Below, in pieces: positions 63,323 through 64,000 of a DNA stretch of 64,000 bases (the first letter of the stretch is position 1; every line of letters starts with the position of its first letter). Both the position numbers and the translations under genes were made by a program. The notes under the pieces are model-generated. The model was not told the origin of the DNA. It worked only from the letters and a program-made list of their open reading frames with translations, and did not search any database. This stretch comes from Psychrobacillus insolitus. GTDB taxonomy: Bacteria > Bacillota > Bacilli > Bacillales_A > Planococcaceae. Where the stretch lies: assembly GCF_003254155.1 (NCBI RefSeq), contig NZ_QKZI01000003.1, positions 166,711 through 230,710 on the forward strand, in the 5' to 3' direction.

Positions 63323-63395
63323 CGGTCCCGACCGGGATCGAACCGGCGATCTTCTGCGTGACAGGCAGACATGTTAACCGCTACACCACGGGACC
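63323..63395 (-). tRNA. tRNA-Asp (GTC)
   Basis: Loop CTGTCAC, anticodon GTC; acceptor GGTCCCG/CGGGACC, discriminator G; CCA encoded. Confidence 0.94.
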
Positions 63396-63402
63396 ATTTT
63401 GG

Positions 63403-63474
<72 letters not shown>

Positions 63475-63503
63475 ACAACAATATACTTAATGAAAATTAA
63501 TGG

Positions 63504-63576
63504 TGGAGGATGACGGGCTCGAACCGCCGACCCTCTGCTTGTAAGGCAGATGCTCTCCCAGCTGAGCTAATCCTCC
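63504..63576 (-). tRNA. tRNA-Val (TAC)
   Basis: Loop CTTACAA, anticodon TAC; acceptor GGAGGAT/ATCCTCC, discriminator A; CCA encoded. Confidence 0.94.
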
Positions 63577-63603
63577 AATGAAACTGGTTTATTCTTAAAA
63601 TGG

Positions 63604-63675
63604 TGACCCCTACGGGATTCGAACCCGTGTTACCGCCGTGAAAGGGCGGTGTCTTAACCGCTTGACCAAGGGGCC
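63604..63675 (-). tRNA. tRNA-Glu (TTC)
   Basis: Loop CTTTCAC, anticodon TTC; acceptor GGCCCCT/AGGGGTC (one G-T), discriminator A; CCA encoded. Confidence 0.94.
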
Positions 63676-63704
63676 AATTTTTACAATATAAAGGTGTTAT
63701 CTGG

Positions 63705-63793
63705 CGGAGAGCAAGGGATTTGAACCCTTGAGACGGTTTAACCCGCCTACACGCTTTCCAAGCGTGCTCCTTCGGCCACTCGGACAGCTCCCC
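63705..63793 (-). tRNA. tRNA-Ser (GGA)
   Basis: 89 bases with long variable arm; loop TTGGAAA, anticodon GGA; discriminator G; CCA encoded. Confidence 0.94.
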
Positions 63794-63801
63794 AAAAATG
63801 G

Positions 63802-63873
63802 CTCCGAAGGTAGGACTCGAACCTACGACCAATCGATTAACAGTCGATTGCTCTACCACTGAGCTACTTCGGA
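63802..63873 (-). tRNA. tRNA-Asn (GTT)
   Basis: Loop CTGTTAA, anticodon GTT; acceptor TCCGAAG/CTTCGGA, discriminator G; CCA encoded. First tRNA after the 5S gene. Confidence 0.94.
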
Positions 63874-63883
63874 ATAATGATAT

Positions 63884-64000
<117 letters not shown>

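Overview
The window looks like chromosome from an endospore-forming Bacillales bacterium, most likely family Planococcaceae (Psychrobacillus, Lysinibacillus or Sporosarcina-like). This rests on four things: AT-rich low-GC composition; gene order close to the Bacillus subtilis yhf/yhg/hem/ecs/yha/yhe/yhc regions; a meso-diaminopimelate dehydrogenase gene (ddh), known from Lysinibacillus-type relatives but absent from B. subtilis; and a tRNA array in the order of the B. subtilis trnD cluster, transcribed behind a 5S rRNA gene. Sporulation-linked small genes (YjcZ-type, ScoC regulator) agree. The genus is inference.

Layout. 1-6.0 kb: LysM protein and a complete Bce-type antimicrobial-peptide sensing and detoxification module (RR-HK-ATPase-permease, overlapping genes). 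6.0-14 kb: lipoate ligase, YhfH, a TetR-YhgE pair with likely operators, and a four-gene operon of a beta-propeller lipoprotein, a two-component system and a YtkA-like lipoprotein. 14-25 kb: haem synthesis (hemE-hemH-hemY) divergent from the haem monooxygenase hmoB, then ecsAB, hit, trpP with a TRAP-like leader, yhaH, scoC and prsA. 25-30 kb: yhaO-yhaN-yhaM nuclease operon. 30-36 kb: a thiol/formaldehyde block (CPYC thioredoxin-like protein, bifunctional glutathione synthetase GshF, S-formylglutathione hydrolase, glutathione-dependent formaldehyde dehydrogenase) with a divergent HxlR regulator and two identical 24-bp operator-like repeats. 36-45 kb: yhaR, yheA, yheB, ferritin-like protein, yheE, chromate transporter, CNNM-type Mg exporter with a leader peptide, CDF Mn exporter, YhcYZ two-component system. 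45-62 kb: phosphoglucomutase, GNAT-nitrilase fusion, BdbC-type thiol oxidation pair, pseudouridine synthase, a 1-kb repeat island, aldo/keto reductase, trmL-queG, a B3/B4-domain plus ATP-grasp pair, proS under a T-box, AlkD-like protein, ddh and small genes. 62-64 kb: 16 tRNAs and 5S rRNA on the minus strand.

The most unusual content is not one gene. It is (i) several families of structured intergenic repeats (four copies of a roughly 300-bp composite element and three copies of a hairpin element whose stem sequence changes while pairing is kept), (ii) the self-contained glutathione/formaldehyde block with its matched operators, in a phylum that mostly uses bacillithiol, (iii) the B3/B4-ATP-grasp pair, and (iv) the propeller-RR-HK-YtkA operon. 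No CRISPR array, prophage or intact insertion sequence was seen. Many starts are TTG or GTG and were placed by Shine-Dalgarno spacing.
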